Origin: a virus
Strand: one strand, 5' to 3'
Virus record (IMG/VR): IMGVR_UViG_3300009146_000014
Coordinates: 1 to 62,715 of that record
DNA: 62,715 nt
How positions within the stretch are numbered: position 1 is the stretch's first letter; the number at the start of each line of letters is the position of its first letter. The position numbers and the translations under genes were made by a program. Under the pieces are notes generated by a model. It did not search any database, was not told the origin of the DNA, and saw only the letters and a program-made list of their open reading frames with translations. Below, piece by piece: positions 23,521-32,694 of this stretch.

Positions 23521-23886
23521 ATGCCACAGGGTCCGATTGCAGGAACCGCTTTCCTCAAAGTGGATGGCAATATGTATCCGCTGAAAGGGAATCTGACGGT
23601 CTCGGGTTCGCAGGTCGAGCGCAACGGTATCGCCGGCCAGGACTATGTGCACGGCTTCCAAGAGTTGCCGCGCGTGCCGTACATCGAGGGCGATGTTTCA
23701 ACCGATGCCTCGGTGTCAACGGAGTTCCTCGAAAGCATCGTCAACGCGACAATCACGGCGGAGCTTATCAACGGCCACGTGTACGTGCTCCGCAATGCGT
23801 GGACGAAAGGGCCAATCGAAATCAACACTCACGACGGACAATTTCGCATCCGGTTCGAGGGCGTTGATTGCGACGAAATCACGTAG
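23521..23886 (+). CDS. Tail tube protein, Mu gpM-like
   Basis: A 121-aa protein with the Mu gpM-type core: AGTAFLKVDGNMYPLKGNLTVSG near the start, then strand-rich repeats and DGQFRIRFEGVDCDE at the end. It forms the inner tube inside the sheath. Usually sheath and tube genes are adjacent; here six genes, 4.7 kb in all, lie between them, which indicates insertion of the sugar island. Confidence 0.88.
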   Translation: MPQGPIAGTAFLKVDGNMYPLKGNLTVSGSQVERNGIAGQDYVHGFQELPRVPYIEGDVSTDASVSTEFLESIVNATITAELINGHVYVLRNAWTKGPIEINTHDGQFRIRFEGVDCDEIT

Positions 23887-23917
23887 CAGCGCACGATAGA
23901 CGAGGCGGAGGCGGACC

Positions 23918-24304
23918 ATGCTTGACACTCCCGACGCGACCAAGGAAGCGGCGACCAAGAGACCAACGGAAGCCGCAACGGAGCCGCCTCCGCCGAAGCG
24001 GCTCAAAGAGGTTCTGATTACGCTCGTGGCGCCGATCAAGTTCGGCGATGAAGAAATCAAAGAACTGAAATTCCGCCGGCCAACAGGCGGAGACATCATG
24101 GCCATGTCGGGCGGCTATCCGATCCTGATCAATTGGGAGACCGGCGGCATCGTGCCGAACCCGCCCGTGATGGGCGAGATGATGAGTCGACTCGCGGCGC
24201 AACCGCCGTCGCTTATCAAAATGCTCGATGCGGAGGATTGGTCTACGTGCGCACACGCGCTGATGGGTTTTTTTCCACCGGGCGCGCAGGTGATGCAATA
24301 CTGA
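23918..24304 (+). CDS. Tail assembly chaperone (Mu gp41-like)
   Basis: A 128-aa protein. The N-terminal 35 residues are polar and disordered. The core (VAPIKFGDEEIKELKFRRPTGGDIMAM) matches the gp41/PF10109 tail-assembly family that loads onto the tape measure during tail growth. Near its end the codons GGT TTT TTT contain a T7 slippery run. Ribosomes slipping -1 there would make the longer product described in the next entry. Confidence 0.88.
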   Translation: MLDTPDATKEAATKRPTEAATEPPPPKRLKEVLITLVAPIKFGDEEIKELKFRRPTGGDIMAMSGGYPILINWETGGIVPNPPVMGEMMSRLAAQPPSLIKMLDAEDWSTCAHALMGFFPPGAQVMQY

Positions 24305-24429
24305 TCTGCTACAAGCTCGCGCGCCTTTTCAATGTCGCGCCGATGGTGTTTCTGGAGTTGCCACTCGATGAGCTAAAGCAGCATTGGTATTGGTCGAACA
24401 AGATGTTGGCGGCGACATCTAGGGGTTGA
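24268..24429 (+). other. -1 programmed frameshift site and frameshifted chaperone extension
   Basis: Seven Ts at 24268-24274 form the heptamer T TTT TTT in the frame of the gp41-like gene. A -1 shift joins the first 119 codons to an open frame reading STGRAGDAILICYKLARLFNVAP and onward to a TGA at 24427, giving a protein of about 170 aa. The extension has no start codon or ribosome site of its own, and it lies directly before the tape measure. Two chaperone forms related by -1 slippage are a conserved feature of dsDNA phage tails. Confidence 0.88.
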
Positions 24430-24431
24430 TG

Positions 24432-26831
24432 ATGGCCGACGACGTTCTACGGATACCAATCCAAGTCGATAGCAAGGCGGCGATTGAGCAGGCTCGGCGC
24501 ATCCAGGCCGAGTGGCGCGCGACGGCCGAGAAATTCCGCGAGACGAACGAGCGGACAACCAACAGCGTCAAAGCCTCACAAGAGAACGTGCGGCGCTACG
24601 GTAGCTCGATGAACGAGGCGAGTAGCGCGCTCGTTGGGTTCGGCGCGGCGTGGGGCGTGTTCGCGCAAGGCATCATTGCACTTTTGGGGAAGGTCAAAGA
24701 GCAGACGGTTGACGTTGCGGCGGCGTTGGGCACGCTCCGCGTAGAGGCGCGCGCCATTGGCGTAAGCGAGAGAGAGCTACGCGGGATATCCCATGGCTTT
24801 GCGCTACTCGGTTTCCAGACCGCAGAGTCGGAGCAAATACTCAAGAACTTTGCCGGGGCGATGGACGACCTCGCCGTGCGCGGGCCGGTGTGGCACAAGC
24901 TCGCCGATTTCGGCGGGTCGCGGATTGCGCAGATGTTGGCGGACGCCAAGACGCGCACCGAGCAACTAGAGATAGCCCATCGCGAGGCGCAGAAGCTTTC
25001 AGAGGAAGGCAAGCGCGAACTGGCGCGCACATTGAGAGTCCCGGAAGCGACGTTTATGGGCGATGCGCCTTGGCGCAAATCAGTGGAAGGGGAGAGGGAC
25101 TATCCAGCCGAATCGCTGAAAAGACAGGAGCGGTTGCGCGAGAATTTGGTGCGGCTGCGTAGGCTGTCGCGGCAGGCGCAAGAGCGCGCGGCCATCGAGA
25201 GTCAGCGAAAGTTTTTCGAGCAACAGAAAAAGCAAGAGGATGACGCGGAGCGAAACGCGCCGACACTGCTAAAGCGCATGTCGTACGGAGGGCGCGCGGA
25301 AGTGGGCGGAGACGAGCGCGCGGTTCGCATCATGCGCGAGGGCGTCTTTCAGGGCATGCGGGATTTTAAGAGTTGGATGAGCGGCGAGGGCGGCGGCGTT
25401 ACGCGGACCTCGTTGAACACCGGAGGCGGCGGCGGGCCATCGGGGAGTCAGTTGGGCGGCGGTTCGGTTGGCGGCGGCACAGGCGGCGGCACGGGCGGCG
25501 GCACGGGCTCGGGCACCGGCACAGGCGGCGGACAGGGTGTTGCCGGGCAAGGGGCGCAGCCGGGCGCGACGGTGCACGGTGTCCCGGTCACGGGGGCGGA
25601 CGCGCTCAAAGGCAAAAAGCTATTCGAGCCAATGACGGGTTGGATGGGCGGAGGCGTCGGCGGGCATAGCGCGAAGTTCGGTCCCGGCCATCACATGGGC
25701 GTGGATATCATGGGGCCGCAAGGCTCCGACGTGTTCGCCACGCAAGACGGCACGGTTGTCAAAGCTCCGGTGCCCGGCGGCGGCAACGACCAAACGCTAA
25801 CGGTCAAGCATCCGGACGGCACCTATAGCCGGTATCTGCATCAGAGACCGGGCAACGTGAAGCCCGGCGATGCCGTGACGGGCGGACAAGTGATCGGCAA
25901 GAGCGGTTTTCGCAACGCGCCGCATACTCATTTCGAGATGTGGCAAGGTGCACCGGGCGAGCGCGGTTCGAAGCTTATGAACCCGAAAGCCATTTTCGGG
26001 TGGGACAAAAACAATCCGGCAGTCGGCGGACGTGAGGTCACTGTGGGCGAGCCGGCGCCGGGTGCGCCGGCCACGACAACGGTGCCGGGTGCGCCGGGCA
26101 CAACGTCAGTGGCGCCGGGCGTGACGGGGCCGGGCTCGTTGACAGAGCAGCGCGAGAGACTCTCGCAGGAATTGGACAGAGACCCGGCGCTAAAGCAACG
26201 CTTGCAGGGATTGGTGCACGCGGAAGTCAGCGACCAGAAAGACCCGACAGCAAAGAAGGCGTTTACAGAGGGCGTGTTCAATCGCGCGATGTCGCGCAAC
26301 ACGACGCTCCGCCAGCAAATCTATCATCCGTCCTATTATCCAGGCATCACGCATCGCAAGGCGGCGGGCGGCGGGCCGGCAATGGACGAAACGCTCGCGG
26401 AGGTTCGCGCGGGCTCGAATATCACGAACTACTCGACAGGCAACGCGAGCGGCACTGTCGGCGTGGGGCAAAACACTTACACGACGGGCGGCGGCGAGCG
26501 CGGCTATCGCGGGCCGATGGAGCGCTATGGCATCGAGACGCCGGATGCGAAATGGGCCGCAAGGCAGCGCGCGACCGACGAACGGCTGAAGCGCGAAAAT
26601 GTGGACAGGGAGTTGAGCGCGCAAGCCGAGGCGCGAGCGCAACGCGGAACGGTTGATGTCACCGTAGACTCGAACGGCACGCAAGCGCAGACGCGCGCCA
26701 AGTCGGACGGAATTTTCAAAGAGCAAACCGTGCGGCAGAACAAGGGGCCGGCGGCGCGCATGGCACAATCAAAGACGGCGGCGCCGAAAGCCGCGCCGAA
26801 AGCAGAGAAGCAAGTGGAGACGGTGGACTAG
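24432..26831 (+). CDS. Tape measure protein 1 with M23 peptidase domain
   Basis: A 799-aa protein. The first ~250 residues are long helices with a hydrophobic segment (SALVGFGAAWGVFAQGIIALLG). A Gly-rich linker (~335-385) leads to an M23 metallopeptidase domain (~405-505) with zinc ligands H421-x3-D425 (HMGVD) and H498-x-H500 (HTHF). It probably determines tail length and locally cuts peptidoglycan during injection. The start at 24432 parallels that of the paralogous gene at 26835 (both MADD.LR). An ATG at 24429 overlapping the upstream stop is also possible. Confidence 0.9.
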   Translation: MADDVLRIPIQVDSKAAIEQARRIQAEWRATAEKFRETNERTTNSVKASQENVRRYGSSMNEASSALVGFGAAWGVFAQGIIALLGKVKEQTVDVAAALGTLRVEARAIGVSERELRGISHGFALLGFQTAESEQILKNFAGAMDDLAVRGPVWHKLADFGGSRIAQMLADAKTRTEQLEIAHREAQKLSEEGKRELARTLRVPEATFMGDAPWRKSVEGERDYPAESLKRQERLRENLVRLRRLSRQAQERAAIESQRKFFEQQKKQEDDAERNAPTLLKRMSYGGRAEVGGDERAVRIMREGVFQGMRDFKSWMSGEGGGVTRTSLNTGGGGGPSGSQLGGGSVGGGTGGGTGGGTGSGTGTGGGQGVAGQGAQPGATVHGVPVTGADALKGKKLFEPMTGWMGGGVGGHSAKFGPGHHMGVDIMGPQGSDVFATQDGTVVKAPVPGGGNDQTLTVKHPDGTYSRYLHQRPGNVKPGDAVTGGQVIGKSGFRNAPHTHFEMWQGAPGERGSKLMNPKAIFGWDKNNPAVGGREVTVGEPAPGAPATTTVPGAPGTTSVAPGVTGPGSLTEQRERLSQELDRDPALKQRLQGLVHAEVSDQKDPTAKKAFTEGVFNRAMSRNTTLRQQIYHPSYYPGITHRKAAGGGPAMDETLAEVRAGSNITNYSTGNASGTVGVGQNTYTTGGGERGYRGPMERYGIETPDAKWAARQRATDERLKRENVDRELSAQAEARAQRGTVDVTVDSNGTQAQTRAKSDGIFKEQTVRQNKGPAARMAQSKTAAPKAAPKAEKQVETVD

Positions 26832-26834
26832 GCG

Positions 26835-28757
26835 ATGGCCGACGACACACTCAGACTCCGGGTTACTGTTGACAATCAACAGGCGATGACGGGCCTCGCG
26901 CAGACTCGGCGTGCCATCGAGCAAACCGCGCAAGCGACCAAGAAAGCGAACGATCAATCGACGGAGGCTTATAAAAAGTCGGCGCGCGAAGTGAAGGCCT
27001 ACGGCGACGCGCTACGGCAAACCGGCCAACAGATGACGGGGTTCTCATTCACGGCAGCCGGGGCCGGCGCGGCGGTGGGCGCTCTGGCCGTCGCGGTTGT
27101 GAGCGCAATCAACGAGACATTCCAAACGCTCGGCACCATGCGCGTACAGGCGCGGGCGTTGGGCGTGACGACGGAGGAGCTTCGCGGCCTCTCGCATGCG
27201 TTCCAATTGATGGGGTTGTCGGCATCGGAGGCCGAGCAACAGTTGCGATCACATCGCGCGATGATGGATCAAATAATTCTGAGAGGGCAGGCGTTCAACA
27301 CGCTGCATGCGCGCGGCGCCAGTGATCTTGTTCGTGATCTGAAGGCGGCAAAGGACACGACCGAGCAACTGACGGTGATTTGGAAATACGCACAGACGCT
27401 TGATGAGCGGAGCAAAAGGCGGTTCGCGCAAGACATGCAGATTGATCCGCGAATCGTGATGTCTGATAAGGCGCCGTTTCGCGAGTCGGTCGAGGGAGAA
27501 CAGAAGTTCACGGCCGAACAGTGGGAAGCGATAGAGGCGGACCGGCGCAAGGGGGTGGAGCTTCAGAGAGAGGGCCGGCAGTGGACAGAGCAAGGCACGA
27601 TGTGGGGTGTCGATGCGATTCCGCGCGCTGGCGAGGCGCTCAAGGGGGAGCCGCTCACGGATGAGCCGCCGCCGACGCGGCGGCACGTGCCACGCGCGCC
27701 GGCTCCCGGCTCAACCGGGCTGCCGTTCAAGCCGATATCGTTTCAAGAGGAAAGCGGCGGCGAGGGAGATGAGCGGCCGATTCGAATCGTTCGCGAGGGC
27801 GTCTTGCAAGGCATGCAGCTTTTTAAGAGTTGGCAGGATGCGGGCGGTGATAGTGCAGCCGGCGGCGGCTTTGGTGGCGGCGGTGGCGGCGGCGGTGGCG
27901 GCGGTGGCGGCGGTGGCGGCGGCGGCTTGCTGCAACAGGCGTCATATTCGCCGGCAGGGGGCGGCAACGAGGCCGGCGACCGGGCCAGCACGGGCGCGAC
28001 GCCGGCAGCGGCGGGCGGTACGCCGGCAGCGGCGGGCGGTACGCCGGCAGCAGCGGGCGGGGCGACGCCGGCAGCGGCAGGGGGCACGCCGGCAACGGGC
28101 GGCGGCAGCGTCACCGAAGCACAAGGCACCGAGGCCGGCGTGCGCAAAGGCGCGCTCGATTCAAAGCTAAGGGCGGCGCTCGACTATGCGAGTGCACAGA
28201 CGGGCCTTAGCGCGAGGGTGACATCCGGCGGACAGCCATCGACAGGCGGGCCGAGAGTGCGCACGGGTTCGCATCGGCACGACTTTGGCCGTGCTGGCGA
28301 TTTCGATCTGTACGACAAAGACGGCAACAAGATTCCAACGAATGATCCGCGCGCACTTCAGTTCGCGGAGCGTGCGGCAGAGGCGGGCGTGACCGGCGGC
28401 GGCTCGCGATATGGCACGATGGGCAATTACAAAATGCATCTTGATACCTACGGCAAGCCGTATGGCCCGAACAAAGGACAGAGCGAGGCGATAGAGCGCG
28501 GCCTCGCGACGGCCAGAGAGAGAGCGAAGCGCGGGGAAGGGCTGCCGGAAGCGCCGAAGCCAATGAGCTTTGACGGATTTGGAGGGGGAAGCGAAGTCGA
28601 TAGAGCGACGCAAGGGGTTGAGGCGCGCGGAAGCGTCAATGTCACGGTCAATTCGAACGGACCGGGCAAGCGCGGCGGCAACAATGACGCCATGTTCCAG
28701 CCGCCGAGCGCGAAGCCGACTCCGCAGATGGCGCAAACACAATCACAGGAATTGTGA
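26835..28757 (+). CDS. Tape-measure paralogue 2 with M15-like peptidase domain
   Basis: A 640-aa protein that starts MADDTLRLRVTVDNQQA and aligns with the preceding gene over the helical part: TLGTMRVQARALGVTTEELR and REGVLQGMQLFKSW have direct counterparts there. It differs after the linker. A run of about 14 glycines and four to five GGTPAAA repeats precede a domain with HRHDFGRAGDFD (H482, D489) and MHLD (H535, D537), the SxHxxGxAxD...HxD pattern of peptidase M15-type peptidoglycan hydrolases. The two genes are a tandem duplication whose enzymatic ends have diverged. Confidence 0.87.
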   Translation: MADDTLRLRVTVDNQQAMTGLAQTRRAIEQTAQATKKANDQSTEAYKKSAREVKAYGDALRQTGQQMTGFSFTAAGAGAAVGALAVAVVSAINETFQTLGTMRVQARALGVTTEELRGLSHAFQLMGLSASEAEQQLRSHRAMMDQIILRGQAFNTLHARGASDLVRDLKAAKDTTEQLTVIWKYAQTLDERSKRRFAQDMQIDPRIVMSDKAPFRESVEGEQKFTAEQWEAIEADRRKGVELQREGRQWTEQGTMWGVDAIPRAGEALKGEPLTDEPPPTRRHVPRAPAPGSTGLPFKPISFQEESGGEGDERPIRIVREGVLQGMQLFKSWQDAGGDSAAGGGFGGGGGGGGGGGGGGGGGGLLQQASYSPAGGGNEAGDRASTGATPAAAGGTPAAAGGTPAAAGGATPAAAGGTPATGGGSVTEAQGTEAGVRKGALDSKLRAALDYASAQTGLSARVTSGGQPSTGGPRVRTGSHRHDFGRAGDFDLYDKDGNKIPTNDPRALQFAERAAEAGVTGGGSRYGTMGNYKMHLDTYGKPYGPNKGQSEAIERGLATARERAKRGEGLPEAPKPMSFDGFGGGSEVDRATQGVEARGSVNVTVNSNGPGKRGGNNDAMFQPPSAKPTPQMAQTQSQEL

Positions 28758-28760
28758 GCG

Positions 28761-29357
28761 ATGGTGACGGCAGCAAACCCACAGGAAGACGGCCAAGCTT
28801 GGCGGCGCTGGAAACGCAGTTGGGAGCCGGCCTCGTTTCGCGGTTGCCGATTTTTTGTCGAGGCCGACAGTCGCGCGAGCGGCCGGCGCGTGGCCGTGCA
28901 TCAATACCCGAAGCGCAACACGCCATATGCGGAGGACATGGGCCGCGCTGCGATTCGCGTGCACGTCAACGGCTATCTGATCGGGAGTCCCGGCAACGAA
29001 AACGGCGCCGGGGAAGCCGACTATTTGCAGATGAAAGACGAATTGATTGCAGCGCTAGAGGCGGACGGGCCGGGCGTGCTGCGATTGCCGATGCAGTATC
29101 AGACAAGCGACCTGATGGTGATGGTCATGAGCTACGCGGTCGCGGAGAGTCGCGAGCGTGGCGGCATGTGCACGGTTGAAATGGATTTCATCGAGTACGG
29201 CGACCCGGCCTATCGCACGGTGATAAGCACGGCGGGCGCGGTCATGAAATCCGCCACGGCGGCAGAGCAGGCGGTGACGCCGCGAGCATTGAGGGCGACG
29301 GCGGCAGAGGTCGAGCCGTTCGCCGAAATCCACAGAAGCGCGGAGATAGGCGCGTGA
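28761..29357 (+). CDS. DNA circularisation protein N-terminal domain, Mu gpN-like
   Basis: A 198-aa protein. The start (WRRWKRSWEPASFRGCRFFVEADSRASGRRVAVHQYPKR) is the conserved opening of the Mu gpN / DNA-circularisation N-terminal family, which in the virion acts as a baseplate or tail-end structural protein. Mu gpN is about 490 aa; here the domain stands alone. The gene at 30505 may carry the second half. Confidence 0.85.
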   Translation: MVTAANPQEDGQAWRRWKRSWEPASFRGCRFFVEADSRASGRRVAVHQYPKRNTPYAEDMGRAAIRVHVNGYLIGSPGNENGAGEADYLQMKDELIAALEADGPGVLRLPMQYQTSDLMVMVMSYAVAESRERGGMCTVEMDFIEYGDPAYRTVISTAGAVMKSATAAEQAVTPRALRATAAEVEPFAEIHRSAEIGA

Positions 29358-30502
29358 TGGCAGAATTTGATGACATGCCATTGATTGAGCGGCAGCCGAC
29401 TCAAGGCGCGCTCACGGCTTACCAAGCCGCACAGGCACACAACATTCCGCAAAAGGAATTGATCGTGCTGCATGCGCGCGGCCAGTATTTCACGGATTGG
29501 ACTAGCGTTCGCGTTGAAGTGAAAATGTTTGACCCGTGGTCGCAATTCCAGTTCGAGTGCACCGAAAATTCGCCGATGCCGAACACGTATGACAAATTGC
29601 AATTTCTGCCGGGCGACCCGGTGCAAGTGTTCGTCGGCGGAGTGCAGACGATAGACGGGTTCGTGTCGGAGCGGCATGTTGCCTTTGACGGGACAACGCA
29701 CGCCGTGCGCATCGTCGGGGTGTCCAAGACGATCGATCTAACCAAGTCAACAGTGCCGCTCGATCAACTCGGCGATCACGACAAAAAATCATGGTCGCAG
29801 CTTACGCGCGACATCATGAAACATCTTGGCATCAAACTGAAGTTGCGCGGCGGGGTGGACAACACGCCGTTCGATAACATCCAAGTGCAGCCGGGCGAAC
29901 TGATCATTCAAGTAATCGAGCGCTATGCGCGGCACCGAAACATCGTGATCGGCAACACGCCGTTCGGGGAGTTGTTGGGCGTGGGGCCGCACTCGGCAAT
30001 CCCGGCGAGCGACATCCACGAGGGCTATAACATCCTCGCGTGCAACTCGGTGCTCCGCGACCCGAACACGCAAAACAAGTATTTCGCCATCGGGCAAGGT
30101 GTGAGCGGCGATCAAGCCAACGGCGCCGGACAGAATCAGCAAATCTGCGGACCGCTGACAGGCAGCCACACGCGCAACAAGCACATGGTGGTCGCGGCCG
30201 ATCTTGCCGACAAGCAAACGGGAATTTGCCAGCGCGCGAGAATCGAAAAGTCGTTCGGTGAAGGCTCCAAGATGGAGGCGCACATAACGATGCAGGGATT
30301 TTTCAAAGACAACAACAAGTCATCCGACATTTGGAAGGCGGGCGAATACTACACGGTGACATCGCAAATGCTCGTGCTCGATGGGACCGTGTTGGGATGC
30401 AAGGGGTGCGTCTATGAGCAGAGCGAGGGCGGCACAAAGACCACGTTGGAACTCGTTGACCCGATTCACATGAACGCCGAGTCGGCGTACCGGAAGGGTT
30501 GA
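29357..30502 (+). CDS. Baseplate hub protein, Mu gpP (gp44)-like
   Basis: A 381-aa protein with GYVTE/gp27-like hub character: WTSVRVEVKMFDPWSQFQFECTE, PGDPVQVFVGG...QTIDGFVSER, SKTIDLTKSTVP, and QPGELIIQVIERYARHRNIVIGNTPFGEL. It binds the tube end and carries the spike. The start is TGATG-coupled to the upstream gene. A GTG three bases earlier is also possible. Confidence 0.88.
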   Translation: MAEFDDMPLIERQPTQGALTAYQAAQAHNIPQKELIVLHARGQYFTDWTSVRVEVKMFDPWSQFQFECTENSPMPNTYDKLQFLPGDPVQVFVGGVQTIDGFVSERHVAFDGTTHAVRIVGVSKTIDLTKSTVPLDQLGDHDKKSWSQLTRDIMKHLGIKLKLRGGVDNTPFDNIQVQPGELIIQVIERYARHRNIVIGNTPFGELLGVGPHSAIPASDIHEGYNILACNSVLRDPNTQNKYFAIGQGVSGDQANGAGQNQQICGPLTGSHTRNKHMVVAADLADKQTGICQRARIEKSFGEGSKMEAHITMQGFFKDNNKSSDIWKAGEYYTVTSQMLVLDGTVLGCKGCVYEQSEGGTKTTLELVDPIHMNAESAYRKG

Positions 30503-30504
30503 GC

Positions 30505-31170
30505 ATGCTTGCGGATGCAGACGAAACGCTCGCAATCATCCGGCGCATGGGGCCGGTGATACTGAGCACGGCGGCGTCGCCTCCGCAGGGCGCGATAACC
30601 GCGCTCCGCCAATGCGTCGGGCTGATGATGGTTGACCCGAACATGGCGCATCCGGCGACGTTCGGATACGCGATGGCGACCGCGCTCGATTTGGCGCGGC
30701 ACAGTGGGGCAACGCTGGTCACTATTGACCGCGTGAGGAAAGCGGCCGTCGAGGAGAAGCCAAAGAGCTTGCAGGCGATTCTCGTCACGCTAATGATCAT
30801 CCGGCTAACGCTGGCGACGGAGGCGCGCATCATCGCGTTCATGCAGTTCCGTTCGCGTGAGGAGGTTGAGGAAATCGCGGCGGCGGTTGGTCGCGTGTTT
30901 TCGCAGGCCATCGAGGTTGCCGGCGATGACAAAGAGGTCGCGCCATACATGGCGCTGATTCAATTGCATGGCGATGTCATCAAACACTTGAGCGACCTTG
31001 GCCGCGTGCTGCCGCGAGTCATCGATTACAAATATGCGGCGGTGATGCCGGCGCTGCGAATGGCGCAACAGGCCTATGGAGATGCAACGCGCTCTGACGA
31101 ACTGATTCGAGAGAATCACGTCGTGCATCCGGCTTTCATGCCAAGAGAAGGAAAGATGTTGGCGCTATGA
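30505..31170 (+). CDS. Baseplate-region protein, possible detached gpN C-terminal part
   Basis: A 221-aa, strongly helical protein (LADADETLAIIRRMGPVILSTA...). It lies two bases after the hub gene and overlaps the spike gene (ATGA-type). Long Mu-type gpN proteins have a helical C-terminal region of about this length, and the N-terminal domain is encoded separately at 28761, so it may be the other half. That is an inference; no motif decides it. Confidence 0.6.
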   Translation: MLADADETLAIIRRMGPVILSTAASPPQGAITALRQCVGLMMVDPNMAHPATFGYAMATALDLARHSGATLVTIDRVRKAAVEEKPKSLQAILVTLMIIRLTLATEARIIAFMQFRSREEVEEIAAAVGRVFSQAIEVAGDDKEVAPYMALIQLHGDVIKHLSDLGRVLPRVIDYKYAAVMPALRMAQQAYGDATRSDELIRENHVVHPAFMPREGKMLAL

Positions 31171-32162
31171 ACAGAAACACAATTGGGGAAATCTCTGGAC
31201 GCTCGATGCATCAAGCGGTGCGGATGACGCTCGGCAAGGTCATGGACGGGCCGATGATGCAAGAGGCGAACTTCTCCGGAATGATGAAGGACGCCCGGAA
31301 GGCCGTCGAGCGCGTGCAATCGTTCGGATTCTCATCCGTGCCGCTGCCGCCCGATCAAGAGGAAGGCGGCGGGGGCGGCGGCGGCGGTGGCGGCGGCAAG
31401 CGCGGCAAGGCCGGCAAGGAAGGCGGCGGCGGCGGCGGTGGCGGCGGCGGTGGCGGACAGGGCGGCGGCGCTCCGGAAGGCATCGCTTTGTTCATGGGCG
31501 GGCAAAGGAATCATCCGGTCATCATTGGGGTGGACGATCGTCGGCACCGGCCGATGGGGTTGAAGCCCGGCGAAAATTCTCAGTACGACGATATCGGGCA
31601 AATGACGCTGATGCGTCGCAACGGGCTCTATCTGCTTTCGAACGACAATCCGGAGAAGGAAGGCGGACAGTCAACCGAGCGCATGGTGTCGCTCCGCCAT
31701 GTCGAGAAGAAAAAGCAGAAGCGCGGCCAACTTGGGCAAGGCGACAACAGCGCGGCGCTGGCCAAGTTGTCTCCGACCCAACGCAGGCGCGTGGAGGCCG
31801 CCGCGCTCAAGGCAGAGCAGGACCGGCAGAAAGAGAACGAAAACACCAAGCACGAGGGCGAGACGGTCAACACCGAAATCCGGATGACCAAAAAGAAAAT
31901 CGAGTTCCGCAATGGTGATGAGGTCGTGGGTGAGCACGACAAGCAATCCAAAAAGTGGAACATGAAAGGCAAAGAGTTCAACGCGAACCCGGATGACGCG
32001 GCGAACATCAAGAGCAAGAATGTCAACATCGATGGCGCCTCCGGAATCAATCTGACGGGGCCAATATCCGCGAACGGGAGTCCGGTGGCGACGATGACGC
32101 ACGTCGAGGCGCTTGAGGCGCGCATCGCGGCGCTCGAAAGCAGGTTGGCGGGGTTCCTATGA
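31167..32162 (+). CDS. Baseplate spike, Mu gp45/gpV-like
   Basis: A 331-aa protein. Residues ~95-165 (IALFMGGQRNHPVIIGVDDRRHRPMGLKPGENSQYDDIGQ) are the OB-fold region of Mu gp45. The C-terminus (KKIEFRNGDEVVGEHD..., NIKSKNVNIDGASGINLTG) is a beta-prism needle ending in a coiled coil. Two poly-Gly tracts (11 and 12 residues) interrupt the N-terminal half. It pierces the outer membrane. Confidence 0.87.
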   Translation: MNRNTIGEISGRSMHQAVRMTLGKVMDGPMMQEANFSGMMKDARKAVERVQSFGFSSVPLPPDQEEGGGGGGGGGGGKRGKAGKEGGGGGGGGGGGGQGGGAPEGIALFMGGQRNHPVIIGVDDRRHRPMGLKPGENSQYDDIGQMTLMRRNGLYLLSNDNPEKEGGQSTERMVSLRHVEKKKQKRGQLGQGDNSAALAKLSPTQRRRVEAAALKAEQDRQKENENTKHEGETVNTEIRMTKKKIEFRNGDEVVGEHDKQSKKWNMKGKEFNANPDDAANIKSKNVNIDGASGINLTGPISANGSPVATMTHVEALEARIAALESRLAGFL

Positions 32163-32692
32163 GCAACGGGGCTGACATCCGCTTTTTGCAGCAACTCGAT
32201 TTCCCGGCGTACGCCGTCGAGCTTGATTGGCTGATGACTCCGCTCAATCTGATCGCGGACGGCTACGACTTGCAGTCCGCGTTCATCGTCGCGCTCGGCA
32301 CCGACAAGCGCGCGCCGGCAGAGGAAGAATTGCCGGACCCGGACGCGACCGATCGCAGGGGATGGTGGGGCGACCTCGATGCGGATGAGATTTGGGGCGG
32401 GTGGGATGTTGGTTGCCTGCTCTGGCTTTTGCAGCGGGCAAAGATAACCGGCGTCGAGGCGCGGCAAGGCTCGACACTCAACCGCGCGAACGGGTGGACG
32501 CGCGACGCGATGAATCCATTTACGGAGCGGCGCATCGCTTCGCGCATCAGTGTGGAGGCCTCGCGCCCGGCCAACGATCGTATCGACGTGGAAGTGATCA
32601 TCTATCGCGGGCCATCGCAGCCGGTAGCGTTGCGCTATGCCGAGCTTTGGGATGCATTGCCGTTGCGCGTCGGCCCAAAGATGGAGGAGTAG
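32159..32692 (+). CDS. Baseplate wedge protein, Mu gp46-like
   Basis: A 177-aa protein with the GP46 family mark RRGWWGD (about 62-68) and a C-terminal strand pair (RIDVEVIIYRGPSQPVALRYAELWDAL). It is homologous in role to T4 gp25, joining hub and sheath. The ATG overlaps the spike gene's stop. Confidence 0.88.
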   Translation: MSNGADIRFLQQLDFPAYAVELDWLMTPLNLIADGYDLQSAFIVALGTDKRAPAEEELPDPDATDRRGWWGDLDADEIWGGWDVGCLLWLLQRAKITGVEARQGSTLNRANGWTRDAMNPFTERRIASRISVEASRPANDRIDVEVIIYRGPSQPVALRYAELWDALPLRVGPKMEE

Positions 32693-32694
32693 GC

